Shown: piece after piece, positions 49,605 to 62,900 of the stretch
Layout of the letters: each line of letters begins with the position of its first letter
Numbering within the stretch: the first letter of the stretch is position 1
Assembly: GCA_963693085.1 (NCBI GenBank)
Contig: OY856412.1
Span: 1,127,448,244-1,127,512,243, forward strand
DNA: 64,000 nt
Direction: 5' to 3'
Source: Alisma plantago-aquatica
Taxonomy: Eukaryota > Streptophyta > Magnoliopsida > Alismatales > Alismataceae
Made by a program: the position numbers and the translations under genes
The notes under the pieces: model-generated
Told to the model about the DNA's origin: nothing
The model's input: the letters and a program-made list of their open reading frames with translations, nothing else
Databases searched by the model: none

Positions 49605-52600
49605 AAGATGACCTTGGAAGAAATTTGTTTGGAATGTGGTTCTCTGTCCTTCTTTCCATCTTCTTCAGCTATCATAACCATGGTATCTTCTTCTTCTTTC
49701 TTGAGGTGATGATGAAACTGAGTTGGGACTCTTGATGGATCATCTTCAAGTTGAGGAACATGTGCTTTGGATCTTTGATCATGGAAGATTGAACTCTTGA
49801 TGAAGACCTTATTGATGTGGGTTATATAAATCTTAACCTCCTTTGTTATTATCACCCTTTATATGCTTAAGCTGTACTTCATCTCTAGATCATGTGCCCC
49901 TTATATGTTGCTAGTTAGTGCCTTGTTTTGAGGACTATTTTGATGAAAGAACTCCTTTTAGGTTGCTGCTCATGTCTTGCTTTTCTTGCATTTTTAAGTA
50001 GATGGACTGGTGACCAAGTTTCCTATGGTTTAAGATGACTAAGTCGACACTTAGGGGGTGAATGGTCGTCATGATTCTTGATGCTTAAACTGACACAATG
50101 TCATGAGTCGTCATGACTTGGGAGTACTTAGGCCAATAAGTTTGGATAAATGTTAAACTGTAATGCCCTAGAAGGTGCCCAAACTGATATGAATGGTTAG
50201 GCTGACATAATTTGTTGAGAAGTTAACCCATCATGCTCTATATGTGCTTAAATCTATGTATTTCCAAACTAATAAGCTTGATGGTTGTCTCTCGACATGC
50301 CCTAAATAGGGTTAATCCAATATACCTTGTTATCCCGTCATGATCTTGAGGACATCTTGTATGAGCTAGTCTGTTTGAGTGTTAATTCCTGACGCCCTTG
50401 ATGGTGCAAGAGGCCGGCATGACCTAACCATAACCCTAACCCTAAGTAACTTATCACATTATGTGATGCCCAAAACACCATGTGTTGCCCATCACACCTT
50501 AGGGTGGTGATGCCTGTCACAAACTCAAGAGGTGATGCCCTACACCCCTTTAAGAGTGGATTCCTGACACACCTTCAAGAGATGATGACTGTCACACTTT
50601 CAAGAAGGGTCAATTGATACACTATAAGGTGGGTTAAAGCGATACACCCCAAGAGGGTCCAAACCGATACCTTGGATGAGCTAACTCGATACACCATGAT
50701 ATAGTCATGCCAACACAAGTGGATGAGGAGAAACTGATATCACTTGATAAATGTTGAAGAGTATGCTTGGATACTCAATGATGTGCACATATGAGAAATA
50801 CATCATGTATAAGAGTGTTGTTTTAGAGAATGTATGATTGATCTTAATTTCTTCTCCTAAATCTAGTGCACCATAAGATGATGTTACTGTGAGTGGTCCA
50901 TCTTTAACCGAAGTGATTAGACCTAAACTCTTCAACAACATGGGAAGTACGATGGTTGAGTATCCATATGATAACCTTAATCATGGAATAACATGACCCA
51001 TATTTTCATCTTAATGAAAGATTATAATCCATGGAAAATGTTTGCTATATTTCCTTTTTATATAATCTTAACTTGTGGATTAAGGTTAATGATACAACTA
51101 TGTGAATATACATGAGGTTGGTGATAAGCCTTGTTAGAATACATGGTGACAACCTTTTTGTAGAAATCATATAAACAATTTTGATGACCTTATAGGTGCC
51201 TTGTGGATAGTTTGAAGTGAAACCCTCTAGTTATGTAGCATAAGGTTTGAATCTCCTTAGTATGATATGTGGTTAATAATTTGTAAAAAGTAATAATGTA
51301 TGGGTCACCTAATGATGAAACACCACATTGGTGCAATAGCCAACATGTTTTTATAACACACTATTGTAACCCACACACAACTTAATGAATATGATACACA
51401 TCCACTTTTATGAAGAGGTGACACTGGTACTAATGGTACGACGATTGACTCATATCTAACTAATGTTATTCAAACCTAATCAGTTTCAAGAAGGTGGGAA
51501 TTGGTGCTGATTAGGGTTTGGCGATGTGACTATGATGTAAAACCCTAATCGACTACATGTAAAGAGTATTGACCCTAATTTTAAGGGCAGATCATAATAT
51601 TGAATAAGTATGAATGGAAAGCATGATATTATTTCCCCTCTTAAATTACATGTCTTTAACCTAGTGGGTTAATTGGGTGTTATAACGTGTATCATGAAGA
51701 TGGTTAAATAATGTTAATCTATGGCTATGAACCTTGATAAGGGAACACAGGAAGTATGGATATGTGAATGTGCATACTTAGTTACATTGTCGAATTCTTA
51801 ACCTTATACACTCCAATTGGTGGGAGGTAGTGAAAGTCAGATATTTGAGATAGAGTAATGTTGAGAACCTTATGTGGAATCAACATGAAGCCTAATCCTA
51901 GATTAGAGATCTTATGATTCTTTTCTTGCTTTGGTTAAAGGTGTTTAAGGTGTTTTAATATCTTCTCTCTCTAAACATAATGGCTAATAATTGATGTGGT
52001 AAGTACATGTGATGTGGCATGAATTATGTGGCATGAGTAATGCTTATATGCTCAATGAGGCATGATGGGATAACCATGAATCACAAGTGTGATGTGATGG
52101 GTCTTAGGACCTGGTAAGGGCTTAGTGCCTGGTTGAGGTGATATCCTCTAGTACTGGAATGAGGGATTAATATATTATAGTGATGTGGCATTGGTGAAGC
52201 CTTGAGAGGTTGTGTTATATGGTGATGGCTTTGCGAATGACAACAATACAAACATTATGTGGTGATAGTGTGACACACCCACATCTTATATGATTACATC
52301 TGTGGAAAATGTGTTATGGCCTTATCTTTGTGAAATTTGTTATTATTTCATATGTTGTAACTTGATTGATGCTATACGACACTTTAATTGGTCTAATTCA
52401 TCAAGTGGAATATAATCATGTAGTTTCCATGTGCCATAGATCCATTGTAATGTCAATTTTATTGCTGGATAGTGAAATGAGTTTAGTTCGGAGTGCATAT
52501 TTTTGAATATGCGGGGTGCAAGTCGAATATTCCCTTGCATCATGAATATCACGTTGTCTGAGATGGTCATGCATGAGCCAATCTTAGTGTGATAAGTATG

Positions 52601-53676
52601 GACATGCGTGAGCCAGACCTCCTTTTAAGAATGGCTATGCATGAGCATGTTCTCCTAGTGTCATTACCTGTACCAAGGTGGGCTAGATATTATATGGGTG
52701 TCCATGTGTGAGCCAACCCCTTTGACGTGACTATGTCACTTGTGTAGTTGACCAATATGTCTCTACAGTGTTAGTCTTGTGCTGACCGGGAGGTGTGGGA
52801 AGGTTGTGGATTGCGGCTCTTCCACTAGACCTTGTATGGCACCAATTTCTACTTAGCAGTGGTTGGTGGGATTTGGGTGGTATGACTCAAATCCTCAGGG
52901 CATAATAAATACATAATCTGTTGTATAGTGTGTGTGTATAGGATCAAACACAGAAACATTAGATAAGGCCTTGCATTGCTTTTATACTGTTTAGTTTACA
53001 ACAATTATTAATGTTCATCATATTCCTTTTTAAATTATTAACTATTCTATTTCTCATTGGCAAGTGCATGCTACTGCTCTATTTACTTCACACATGAGAT
53101 ATATGTTCTTTAGTCAATTTTGTTCAATTTGCTCAGTATGTTGCTCTATCTTCTTAGTTATCTGTGATAATAATAGAGTTGGCAGAGAGTTATATCTCTC
53201 GTTGGGACTATGAGTCTCACCCCGTTGGTTAAATATATTTTTAGGTGGACGTGCATGTCAAGTTAAAGATCACGTGGATGAGGATAATACGAGGAGAAAA
53301 CTACACATGGTGGATCATGGTATATAAAGTGTCTAGTAATAGAGTCCTATTTGTCATCCTTGTACATTCAGAACCTTGGGGGTGTTCTCGAAGTGTTTTG
53401 TAGACATAATGATCAATATGTGATTTCTGGCTTGCGTGCCTCTGGTAGTATGTATATACATGTGGAACTGTTATCTTAGGTAACAGGTTGATTGGAACAT
53501 GATGATGTAGCACCTTGAATATATGTTATGAAATGCAAGTTTGGCTCTTGCGTAATAATTCTCAACTGATGGTGCTTGTTGCAAATCAATTTTAATATCC
53601 TGTGATTTTTGGTAATCCGATGTTTATGGTTTATCATGGTTTAAATTTTGAGTGATCTCGCTTTGTGTGTGTCACA
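49605..53676 (+). mobile_element. LTR 3' portion of a LARD relative (C2)
   Basis: It begins with the second copy of the 0.9-kb repeat and runs through imperfect 'caagaggtgatgcc'-type repeats (50500-50660). It carries the ccatagatccat block (52433), a palindrome gagagttatatctctc (53185-53200) and 'tttttaggtggac' (about 53240), then the LTR-end motif around 'gagtgatctcgctttgtg', ending near gtcaca (53676). No primer-binding site follows. Non-coding throughout. Confidence 0.6.
49618..50511 (+). repeat. 0.9-kb direct repeat, right copy
   Basis: Partner of 46049-46939. The copies diverge beyond 'ggtgat', exactly where the Copia-like LTR begins in the left copy. Confidence 0.85.
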
Positions 53677-55047
53677 TGGTCCAACTTTTTTAGTTCCCTA
53701 ATAAAATGGACAATAAGATATACCATGATATTAAAGAATCAAGAGGAAAATACATCTCTAGCTAGCATAGGATAACGACCACTCCTCTTTGCAACTTATC
53801 GATATTATCAGGATCAATAACTTTGTTTCATAGAGTGTCTAAGAAGAAACAAAACCTGGGGATTACAAACCTTACATGCTTTAGTAGTATAGATCGAATT
53901 GCCACGGGAAATATCTATTGCGTTAGAGTGTGAAAATCATGAGATTTAAGACCTATCAACTTCATATCCTTCATTGATACCAATCTACAGATATTGGAAG
54001 ATTATCCATGTGGTACCTTAACATTAAGCAAGCACTCAAAAAAAGTTTTCTTCTTCTTTCTAGACAACGTGTAATAAGTAGGAGGAAAATATGTTTTTTG
54101 ATCACTACTAACTTCTATTTTTAGTTCTTTCCTTATGCACATTTTAGATAGGTCCATTCTGGATTTGATGCCAGGTTAGGTGGATATCCCCAAGTCTAGG
54201 CATCATATCAAGCATTGGTACCAAAGCAACAACCATTCAACTACAAACATGGATTACATATGACATAAAGGTTCAACATGTGAGTTTGGTGGGACATCCA
54301 CATACAAGTTATCATAAGGGATAAAGTAATCCCTTATTTGATATGTGGGGATAAGAGATAAGGATCCAAAACAATTCTAGATCATAAAAACACAAATCAA
54401 ACCATTTAGGTCACATAGGAAGTCACATGGATGGTTAAAGGCCACATACATCAAGAATATAACAAGGGGATGACCTTAGGATTTTATTTCGTATCACATC
54501 ATTTAAGTATTGATTTCAAAAAGAAAAATATGGTTTGAAGAACCAAGGGGTTTGAAGTTATCAGTTGAATCAAGGCATAAACATGCATCATCACAAGGTG
54601 CCACATTCAAGCATAAAGGGGAAACATGAGGTGATATAGTGTCATGAAGGGGTACATAAGACTGGTTTCAGGGTTGGTTTAACATTAATATCGTAAGGAA
54701 CATGATTAGAAAATTAGAGCAAGGTACATCATTAACGCCCAATTAATGTGATTCATGAGCACTAGGGTGATTAGATTCCTCATACAGTTCAAAGGTGCCC
54801 AAAAGATATTGATATGATGATTAGGAGTGTAAGGGAGCAATAAAGATTCATTCTTTATCATGGTAATTCAAAATGACTGAAATTAGCGTCTTTTAGTAAA
54901 TCAAGAAACATGCAAAGTAATCAGGGTTTGCAACTTAGTCAAATTTGTAGATCTCATGGAGCTGGTCAAAATGGTGTATGATTTGTATAATTTGGTCAAA
55001 GGATGTGAGACTTATTCATATTTAAATATTTAATTTGGTCCTATATG
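53677..55047. other. Unassigned sequence
   Basis: No gene or clear element boundary recognised. A weak primer-site-like word tggtaccaaagc occurs near 54217 but is unsupported. Confidence 0.4.
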
Positions 55048-55136
55048 GGAGACCCTAGTGGTTAGATCCTTGGTTTGTTATCAAGAGGTCTCAGGTTCGA
55101 GCCCCAACAACGACATGAATAATCGCCAATTTTTAA
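55048..55136 (+). mobile_element. tRNA-derived SINE-like unit
   Basis: Contains a Pol III box A-like segment (tagtggttaga, about 55055-55066) and a near-perfect box B (GGTTCGAGCCC, 55094-55104) about 30 bp apart. An anticodon-type stem can be drawn from cttgg and tcaag. It is flanked by similar 30-bp sequences ('tttaaatatttaatttggtc...' left, '...tgtttgatttggaactatatagga' right), which could be a decayed target duplication. The acceptor stem is not intact, so it is not a working tRNA gene. Confidence 0.55.
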
Positions 55137-55319
55137 ATTTAAAAATGTTTGATTTGGAACTATATAGGACTTGCATTAAAAAACTTTGGGTACGTGGGGG
55201 TGTATTTACTCTTTATTGTTTTATTTCCCTTGATGCCCCATTCAATGATTGTGATCAAGTTCTCCTATTTCTAGGTTGTGTTGGGCCGGTCCAAGTTGTT
55301 TGAACATCCCCTCATTGTT

Positions 55320-56303
55320 GATTAGGGTGTTGATCCAACAGTTGTTGAATGGGAGCTGAGGCACTCCATTGTGGTCTTACCTGACCTGCAGGTTTCCTGA
55401 CAACAGCACCAACTCCATGGTTGTGGTTTTTGGTGGCTCATTGGCGAGGGGAGTTGTGATCATTATGGGTTGTGGAAATGCATCGAGGGGATCCTTTAAA
55501 AAGTTGAGAACCCAACACTAGGTTTTCTAGTAGTCGTCTGGGTGTGAGGGGAAAAGCCCCAAACCCTACAATCCATTACGATGGACATGGAAGGAAGGAG
55601 AAGGAGCTTGTGGAAGTAGTGCTACAAAGCATGAAAAAGAGGGGGGAAGGGGGGAATGACTAGAAAAAGAGAAATGGGAGCATTTGGCGAAGTTATTTTT
55701 CCCAAAAGAGTCTGGAACAATGCTTATTGGATGTCCCTAAAGTTGCTACTACTATAGTACAGACAAAGCTTGAAGATGACTAGCAACCGTCGTATTAGGG
55801 GTGGAATCTAGGAGTCAATATTTGTAGAATCACCAATAAAGGGGAAGATTGTTGATGCATCCAAGTGAAGGTGGTTCCCACCCTATCTGGTTCGCTCCCC
55901 ACATTGTGCCCGATTAGGCTCAAAAAACACAAATTTGATATTTCACATGTAATTTGATCTAGTTTTTAAAGGCCATAACTTGGGCTATGATGGTCCAATT
56001 GAAGTTATTTTTGCATTTTTGGGTTCATAATTGAGATTTCTACAACATGAAATACATCAGGGAGCAAGGGTATCACATTTATGGGTTCAAATATCAGATG
56101 CAAGAAGGAGATGTATTAAAAGCACGATACTTAATTCAATTATCAAATGAAAGTCACACATTGTAAAATTAGGCATTGATGTGATCAAATTTGGGTATTA
56201 AGATTCCCAAAATATGAAGCTTACATCCAATCAAGCAAGAAGTTAAATTCAAAGGAGATAAATAGTCCAATAGAGGTGAGAGAAAAATTTAGGGTGTCAC
56301 AAT
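55320..56303 (-). mobile_element. Possible LTR fragment
   Basis: The right edge reads TGTGACACCC on the minus strand, a common plant Gypsy LTR start. Inside, 'ggccataacttgggctatgatgg' (positions about 55970-55992) resembles phrases common near the 5' end of such LTRs. The left boundary and partner LTR are not found. Confidence 0.3.
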
Positions 56304-57279
56304 TTCACTATGTTGGTCCATTGTCAACCCTAGTCGGATCTTCGTGAGACTGTAAGTTGGTTATGACTTGTGGGAAGCTGGTTGACTATATTAGTTTATG
56401 TTAACTTTTGTAATTTGAAAAAAGAATAAAATTATTACTATAACTAGTGTAGACCATGTTTTAGTTCTTTCCTTAGTTGTATAATTCATTCTTGATGAAT
56501 ATCTTGTTGCATGTTAGTAATCTTGGTAGTTTCATCAAGAACCAAGCAAGGATTCATTACAAAAATTTAAAAGAGACCATAAATAAGTAAGTTTACTTTC
56601 ACTCTCTCTAGTTTTCCCCTGGTTTATCATTTTTGGTACTCTCTTGAACAAACTTCTTTTCCAACCATAGAGAAAAACTTGGCATTTCTCCCTAATTATT
56701 TTCTTTGCCCTTATGTCCTTAGTGCTTGAAAGTTTGGATTTGAAGTTCAATTTGTGGATCCCTTGAGATAGGGTTCGTGCATCCACCAATGAGAACCTTA
56801 TTCCACTATAAGGCAAGTATTTTAGTATATTTTTGGTGATATTTGTGATGCAATTCTAGATATTATCACATAATCTGACCAATCACATAAGATATAACTT
56901 GGAAATGGGACTCTAGGGTGGTTTTTAGGTGTAAGAATTAGAACTTCAAAATTGTCTTTCTCATATAGTAATTATTTTCTGAAAATAATGAAACTACTCA
57001 TGTGATACAACTAAAACTTGTGATCTATACAAGAAATTTGAGCAAAATAGCCAATTTTAGTGCCTTCACACATTTAACATGTTGTGTTCATATTGTAGAA
57101 TCTTCTAATAAAACAATTTGCATATATTTCTTACTTATATACAATGATCATTCATCATATTGTGTGGATTTTGAACCTAATGCATGTTATGAGCTATGTA
57201 TGATGAAAGATAGAAATTTGATAAGTGTGCATGATAACTGCCAATCAGGGTTTTTAATCTCTAATACTTGATTTCTTTG

Positions 57280-57480
57280 ATCTTAGTAACAAATTCTATT
57301 TTTTAATAAAATTTTCCATAAAAGACAAGTAATTAGATTAATTGTGAAGGTAAACACTAATCATATAGTTTCCCTATGCACACTAGAGACTTCCATAATG
57401 TCTGATAGTTGGGTAAGGTGAGTTGATGTACTTTTAAATATACAGGGATCGTGGAAACTTACTTGGACTCATATATTATT
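57280..57480 (+). mobile_element. Small LARD-lineage LTR remnant
   Basis: The order 'aatcatatagtttccc...gca', 'cataatgtctga' and 'aaatatacagggatcgtgg' matches the ccatagatccat neighbourhood at 2820-2900 and 52415-52515. Strongly diverged. Confidence 0.4.
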
Positions 57481-59105
57481 AAGTATACATAGATTACTAA
57501 ACAATTATATACGAAGTATGACCCACTTCTAGCCCTGAATTCACCTATTATGTACGAGTATGGTCAAGGTTGTATATCCTATTGTTATATGAAATTCATG
57601 TCAATGTTATTGAAAAGATATTATTGTGATATGTTTTGTAGGATTCTATTGCACAACAAAATTCACTAACATCGAGCACCCTTGGTTTACCTAATCTAAG
57701 TGCATGATAATCCCACCACAAGTGGACAAATCTTGTCTCAATATAGTTTAGGATAGAACCCAAAGGATGAAACTTTTTAAGAATGAAATAATCAAGTTAA
57801 CTAAATCAGGAAGAGTATGTATCCCAAGTGTTCATTTGGTTATTTAAAGTAAGAACAAGATCTAATAAGTTTAGTAAAAGTCTAGATTGTCACATGGATG
57901 GAAATGCTAAGGAGAGTGGTTTCACCACCCATACCTATAATCTTCTCTCCAATTGCATCATAAACAAGAACAAATTAATAAACATCGAGTCTAGGTAAAT
58001 CCAATCCTATAAAAATGAGAATTTTACCTAGACAAATATGACTCTAAGCTTGTAGTCAAGTTACCTACATGTAATGTACCCATCACCTCATAAAACACCT
58101 AGATAAAGTTCTCATAAAGGATTTTGTAAGTTGTAGTTGGTATCCTAGATCTTGGGTTCAAATCTCTTTACATCTAGTATCTAATGATCATGAAAATTTG
58201 ATCATCAAATAAGATCGCAACCACAAAACAATTGATATATAAGGTAGTAAAGTTATAGAATTGTACATACCATAAAAAAGGCTGGGTAGTGGAGCTATTC
58301 GCTACACCCTAGTGAGAAAACTACTTTATATTCATGGTAGTAACACCGTCCTCTTAGAAAATAGGATGAGATCATCATCACAAGGAAGGTAATGAGCACA
58401 AACATGGTCTATGACATTTTTTCTTATTTTTCCTTAGCTCAAGTTTGACTCCAAAAAGGAAGGGACAAATGGCAGGTGGAGGTAATAGTTTTCAATGCTG
58501 GTGAGGCAACCCCATTCTAGCCTCTTTCAAGGTGTGGACCTTGAATCTTTGGTGAAGTGGAGTAAATGGTTGAGCAAGCTAGTCACTTTCAAGGTTTGTC
58601 TTGAGCAATGACCTAAATGGTGATTGATGGCTCCCATCGATTGCTCATTCTTGCGCTTGAGAATAGAGTTTGCCAATCTTGTGGCATGGGGAAGAGATAC
58701 TTCCCAATGAGACTAGTGTATGGTATTTATAGGTGTGGGCCTAGGGTTTTGAGGTAGCATATGGAGGAAGATGAAGCATCATAACAAAGGTGTCATTTTT
58801 CGATGTAGAAAATTGGTGGATATAAGGCTCCATTACTGATCCGAGTGAGTTTGATGGGCTTCTATAGTGTTTATGGAAGGCCATTGATGCTCGCATGTAG
58901 GTGTTGATGGATGACATTTATTAAGGTCAGTGATAGATTGATGGGGGTGCCTATAAAAGAGGTTTGATGGTGTTAGTGTCAATAGTCAATGGAAGGCTAT
59001 CAATGCCCATACGTAGGAGTGGATGGGGTTGTCATAGGGAGAAGATGCAAACTGATGTGCTACATGGTTAATAGTGTCCATTGATGCCATGATCGTCGAT
59101 GGTGT

Positions 59106-59107
<2 letters not shown>
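57481..59107. other. Unassigned repeat-like sequence
   Basis: A block near 57675-57790 (atcgagcaccc...aagtgcatgat...gatagaaccc) is faintly like the end of the solo LTR at 40290-40370, and 58860-59090 has repeated 'gatgcccatacgtagg'-like words. Probably LTR debris; not assignable. Confidence 0.3.

Positions 59108-59188
<81 letters not shown>
59108..59188. repeat. (AT)n microsatellite left of MITE
   Basis: About 40 uninterrupted AT dinucleotides abutting the MITE-like element. Confidence 0.97.
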
Positions 59189-59191
<3 letters not shown>

Positions 59192-59486
59192 GATTTAATT
59201 TATACCCGTGCAGGTAGCTACCCGCACACCTTTCTTGATATATTTTTAATTTTTTTTTCACAATTGTAGAGGATCATTTTATCTAGTACCCTAAAAAATT
59301 TCATCCAAAAATAATATCATTTGCCCCCCATAATAAAAAAACACGTCCATATATTTACTGACTATATATTTTCTACGCATTTACTTTTTTGGTCTTAGAG
59401 TTACTTTTGTATACCATATAGTTACTCTTTTGGATGGGCGGGTAGCAAAAAATCAGGCTACCCGCACGGGTATTAAAGATGAGCCC
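59189..59486. mobile_element. MITE-like element with inverted termini
   Basis: 298 bp, AT-rich interior, no coding capacity. Near-terminal inverted repeats atacccgtgcaggtagc (59202-59218) and gctacccgcacgggtat (59458-59474) match at 16 of 17 positions, with looser similarity to the ends. A second, inner pair (ctacccgcac / gggcgggtag) strengthens the fold. Both sides are TA repeats, consistent with insertion at a TA target. Superfamily not determined; Stowaway-like by target only. Confidence 0.65.
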
Positions 59487-59630
59487 ATATATATATGTAT
59501 ATATATATGTATATATATATGTATGTATGTATATATGTATATGTGCATATATATGTATATATAGGTATATATATGTATGTATATATATATTTATATATAA
59601 ATATAAAAAATATATATATGTGTGTGTGTG
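59487..59630. repeat. TA/TG-rich simple repeat right of MITE
   Basis: Imperfect tatatg, tatgta and tgtgtg runs, likely the continuation of the left (AT)n tract. They produce meaningless tyrosine/isoleucine-rich frames. Confidence 0.9.
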
Positions 59631-59846
59631 TGCGTGTGGTGATGCGTGTGTACTTGCATGTTTTTATATTAAAAATATTCACTGTTATGTGCTAAATGGA
59701 CTCAATTAAACCTTACATTTGTTACAGTGGTCAAATATATATGACAAAAACTTTCAGCATTACCAGGAGACTTAATCTGACTAATGAACTATTTAATAAT
59801 GTTTATTTGTGAATGTGCCTATTAAATATGGAATTAACCATCTGTT

Positions 59847-59880
59847 ATATATATATATATGTATATGTGTGTGTGTGTGT
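59847..59880. repeat. (TA)n(TG)n tract at the 3' end of the non-LTR element
   Basis: On the minus strand this follows the last codons of the non-LTR pseudogene by about 25-60 bp as an (AC)n(AT)n tract, a plausible 3' tail. Confidence 0.85.
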
Positions 59881-59905
59881 ATTTTTTGATCAAATAACTA
59901 AAATT

Positions 59906-62900
59906 TTACATCAAAATAGAAGATAAGTGGGAAACAAGTTGCGTCGCTAGTCCTTTTTGGATGGCAAAACCAATCCTTTGAAACACTACATCTATACACT
60001 TGGGAGACATAACATTAATATTCATAACTTTTTGGACCCTCTTCAAAATCTCCATAGCTTCCGGTGCTAAGAATCCAAAAGTATCAAATCCAAAGGGGAT
60101 GAAGGCGTGTTAATTCTCAATACATGCTTTCTCATGCTTGACTGCTTTGGCTGAAGCAGATTTAAGGGAAACATGTCCTGCTGTAAAAGCTCCACTCTTC
60201 AATCCCACCAATGGAGAAACTCCTATCAAATCCACACACACATGTTTCTCTCTAACCTATCGAAAAATCAAAACATCAACATGTCTAAGTGTGGATCTCC
60301 CCTCTTGTGGATCAATTAAAAAGTTCATAGGTGCCTCTTTCTTAGCCGCCACACCTGCACATCTGAGTACATCAAATAGAATGCATGTAACAAGATCATG
60401 CTTGTATTTAAAACTGGAAGCTCCTTCAATGAACCACATGCTCCCCAAAAGTGTCAAAGCATACCTTACGACAAACTAGACATATCTCATCGACTTGAAA
60501 TAAAGGAATCATGAGATGATATCTGAGGATACTACGGTACTCCACTGGTGACATGTGCAGACCAAGTCCATCAATAGGTATAGCAAGGAGAAAATCTTGA
60601 GCATGATCATCTTGAAGACACCTAAAAACTTCCTTGTATCTAACAGTCATGTCAAACTCAACCTCCATGTCCTTAAATATTTTATGAAAAAGAGCACTCG
60701 CCAAAGCATTTTGGGCTTTTGAGGGGACGGTGTCTTTTTTAGAAAAAAGACTGAGGTCAAATGAGGGAATCGTGACACAAAGATGATCAAGAGAATAATC
60801 TAAGTAAGAGTCCATACCCTGAATTTTTCTATCTCGCAAGATGTGATTCTAAAGAACCTAAGATTTTGCCCTAGATGCTACAAAAGAGTAGGAGGAAACC
60901 TCATCTACTAAATATAGTCCCAATCCACCAAGCCAAATGGGCAATGAAGCCACCCTCCATTGGAGGTCTCCAAAAAAGGGGCCTCCACAAAGTATAATGT
61001 CTTCAATAGACCCTCGTAAGCCTATGTCAAACAATATGGCTTCCTCCTCCATGTATTAGGTTGACAAATCCTCAGGACAAATAAAAGTTTTGCAATACCG
61101 ATACATGATCGGAGTAAAAGGATCTCACTCTGGGGATCACCCGATTGAGGAAAAAGATGCATCAACTCAACAGCCTTAGAATCCCTCTCCATAGCAAACC
61201 CTCAATAAAATTTCTATCTCTACTAACAACTCCTCCAAGCAACTTCACCCCTAGCAAAGGTCTTCCGATATCCACCGGGAACAACTTTTTGTGAAGCTTC
61301 CTACCATCATATGTAGGCCAGAAAAGCTCAATTTTACAAATATTGAAAACCAGACCCAAATCTGGTTCACACCACTGAATAATACCCAAAACCTTGGCCA
61401 CCTCCTCTATGTCCCCAATGCATGTTCCATCATCAAGATACCACGCATGAAGAAGAATCTTGCAGTTATCATGGATAAGTGGATGCAGTACAAGGGAAAA
61501 AAGAAGTGAGCCCAAAGGATCACCTTGTTGCACCCCAATGGCTGACCAGATATGTCTGTACCCAAGGTATAGCCTTGCTTCCTGACCATATAAGAACTCC
61601 ACCCACAAAGAAATAGATGGACACCTCATCCTCACCTCAAGTATTAAGGCAGACCTATCAACCAGATTGAAGGCATTAGAAAAATCCACTATTAGCATGG
61701 ATATAGAGCCATTTCTATGTCTCACGTTCAACACTTTGTTGACATTGTGCAAAATAGTCTCTGCCCCACAAGATATACCCACTCCAAACTGGAAGTCATT
61801 AAGATACTTGGTCATATCTTTACTCACTCCTGCCATAACAACTTTGGACACTAGGCACCTCCAAAGAGTACTAACTATGATGGGGCATATGTAGTTGTCT
61901 ATCTTAAGTAGCGGTGTAAGCGGTGAAGAAGCTATAAACTCTACCAAGCACAAGGGACATCTCCCTCCCAACCATAGATTAACCACAAGGGTGATGGCAT
62001 TTAGGAGGTCAATGGCCACAATAGACCCCTCTCCACACATAGCATCAAAGATGTGTTGGGCCCTCAAACCGTCTCTACCACATGAAGTCTCTTTAGGAAA
62101 TGACTTGATACATCCAAGAATAGTGTCAACTTCTGCTACTAGAGGATCTTCAAAAAAAGGAGAATCTGACAAGGAAGGAGATGGCTTGTATGGGTGTTTC
62201 GCCTCCAAAATCCTTGTGGTATCTTTATTGTATGATGCCATGCCTAATGAAGAAAATACTTTTACAGTTTCTGTAAAATGATCGTATGCAACCTTGTGAA
62301 AGCACTACCTGATGTTGGGGTTTACTTTTTTATCTTCATCCTTAGAGTAGCCACTGCCATGGTCCATAGCCTCAAGTCCAGGAGCATTCAACATCTTGTC
62401 CACTAGCTTAGCAATACCGCTAGCTTCTCCACACGTAGAAAGTGAGCTAAGAATAAGATGTTGTTGTAGAGACTTTCTATTGTCGAACCTACTATCTCGT
62501 CTGTTCTGAGGATGAAACACCTGCAAAGTACAATGTGGAAGAAGCAGTAGTCTCACCCAAGTAGATATAGATCTTGGTTCATCGATCACTTTGTAAAGAG
62601 ATGTCTTCAATGCTTGAGAGAAAGTAAGTCTACAACTATAAGGAATTCTCTTCACTTTCGTGATAGGTGCTCTAGAGACCCAATCAAGAAGCCCAACATC
62701 CAGGAGCAGCCCCTCCATAGTAGTAGAGATCTCAAGACTCTTTGGGAGAGGCTTTAAAATGCCTACAATGCGACTTTCAATCTCTTGTCTCATTAGTGAC
62801 CCGGACAATACCATCATCATGATGGCAGGCACGACTCATGACTTGTATCTTCATAAACTTCCCACATAACCACTAATCAAGGACCCTCAATGTCTCATCT

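Noticed and set aside
54205..54232. Additional primer-binding site (tggtaccaaagc)
   Set aside because: Two mismatches to the tRNA-Met site, no convincing LTR terminus beside it, and no partner LTR.
59479..59709. Tyrosine/isoleucine-rich frames on both strands
   Set aside because: Pure translation of TA/TG microsatellite.
61291..62281. Plus-strand frames over the reverse transcriptase
   Set aside because: They are antisense shadows of the minus-strand pseudogene, which shows the recognisable motifs.
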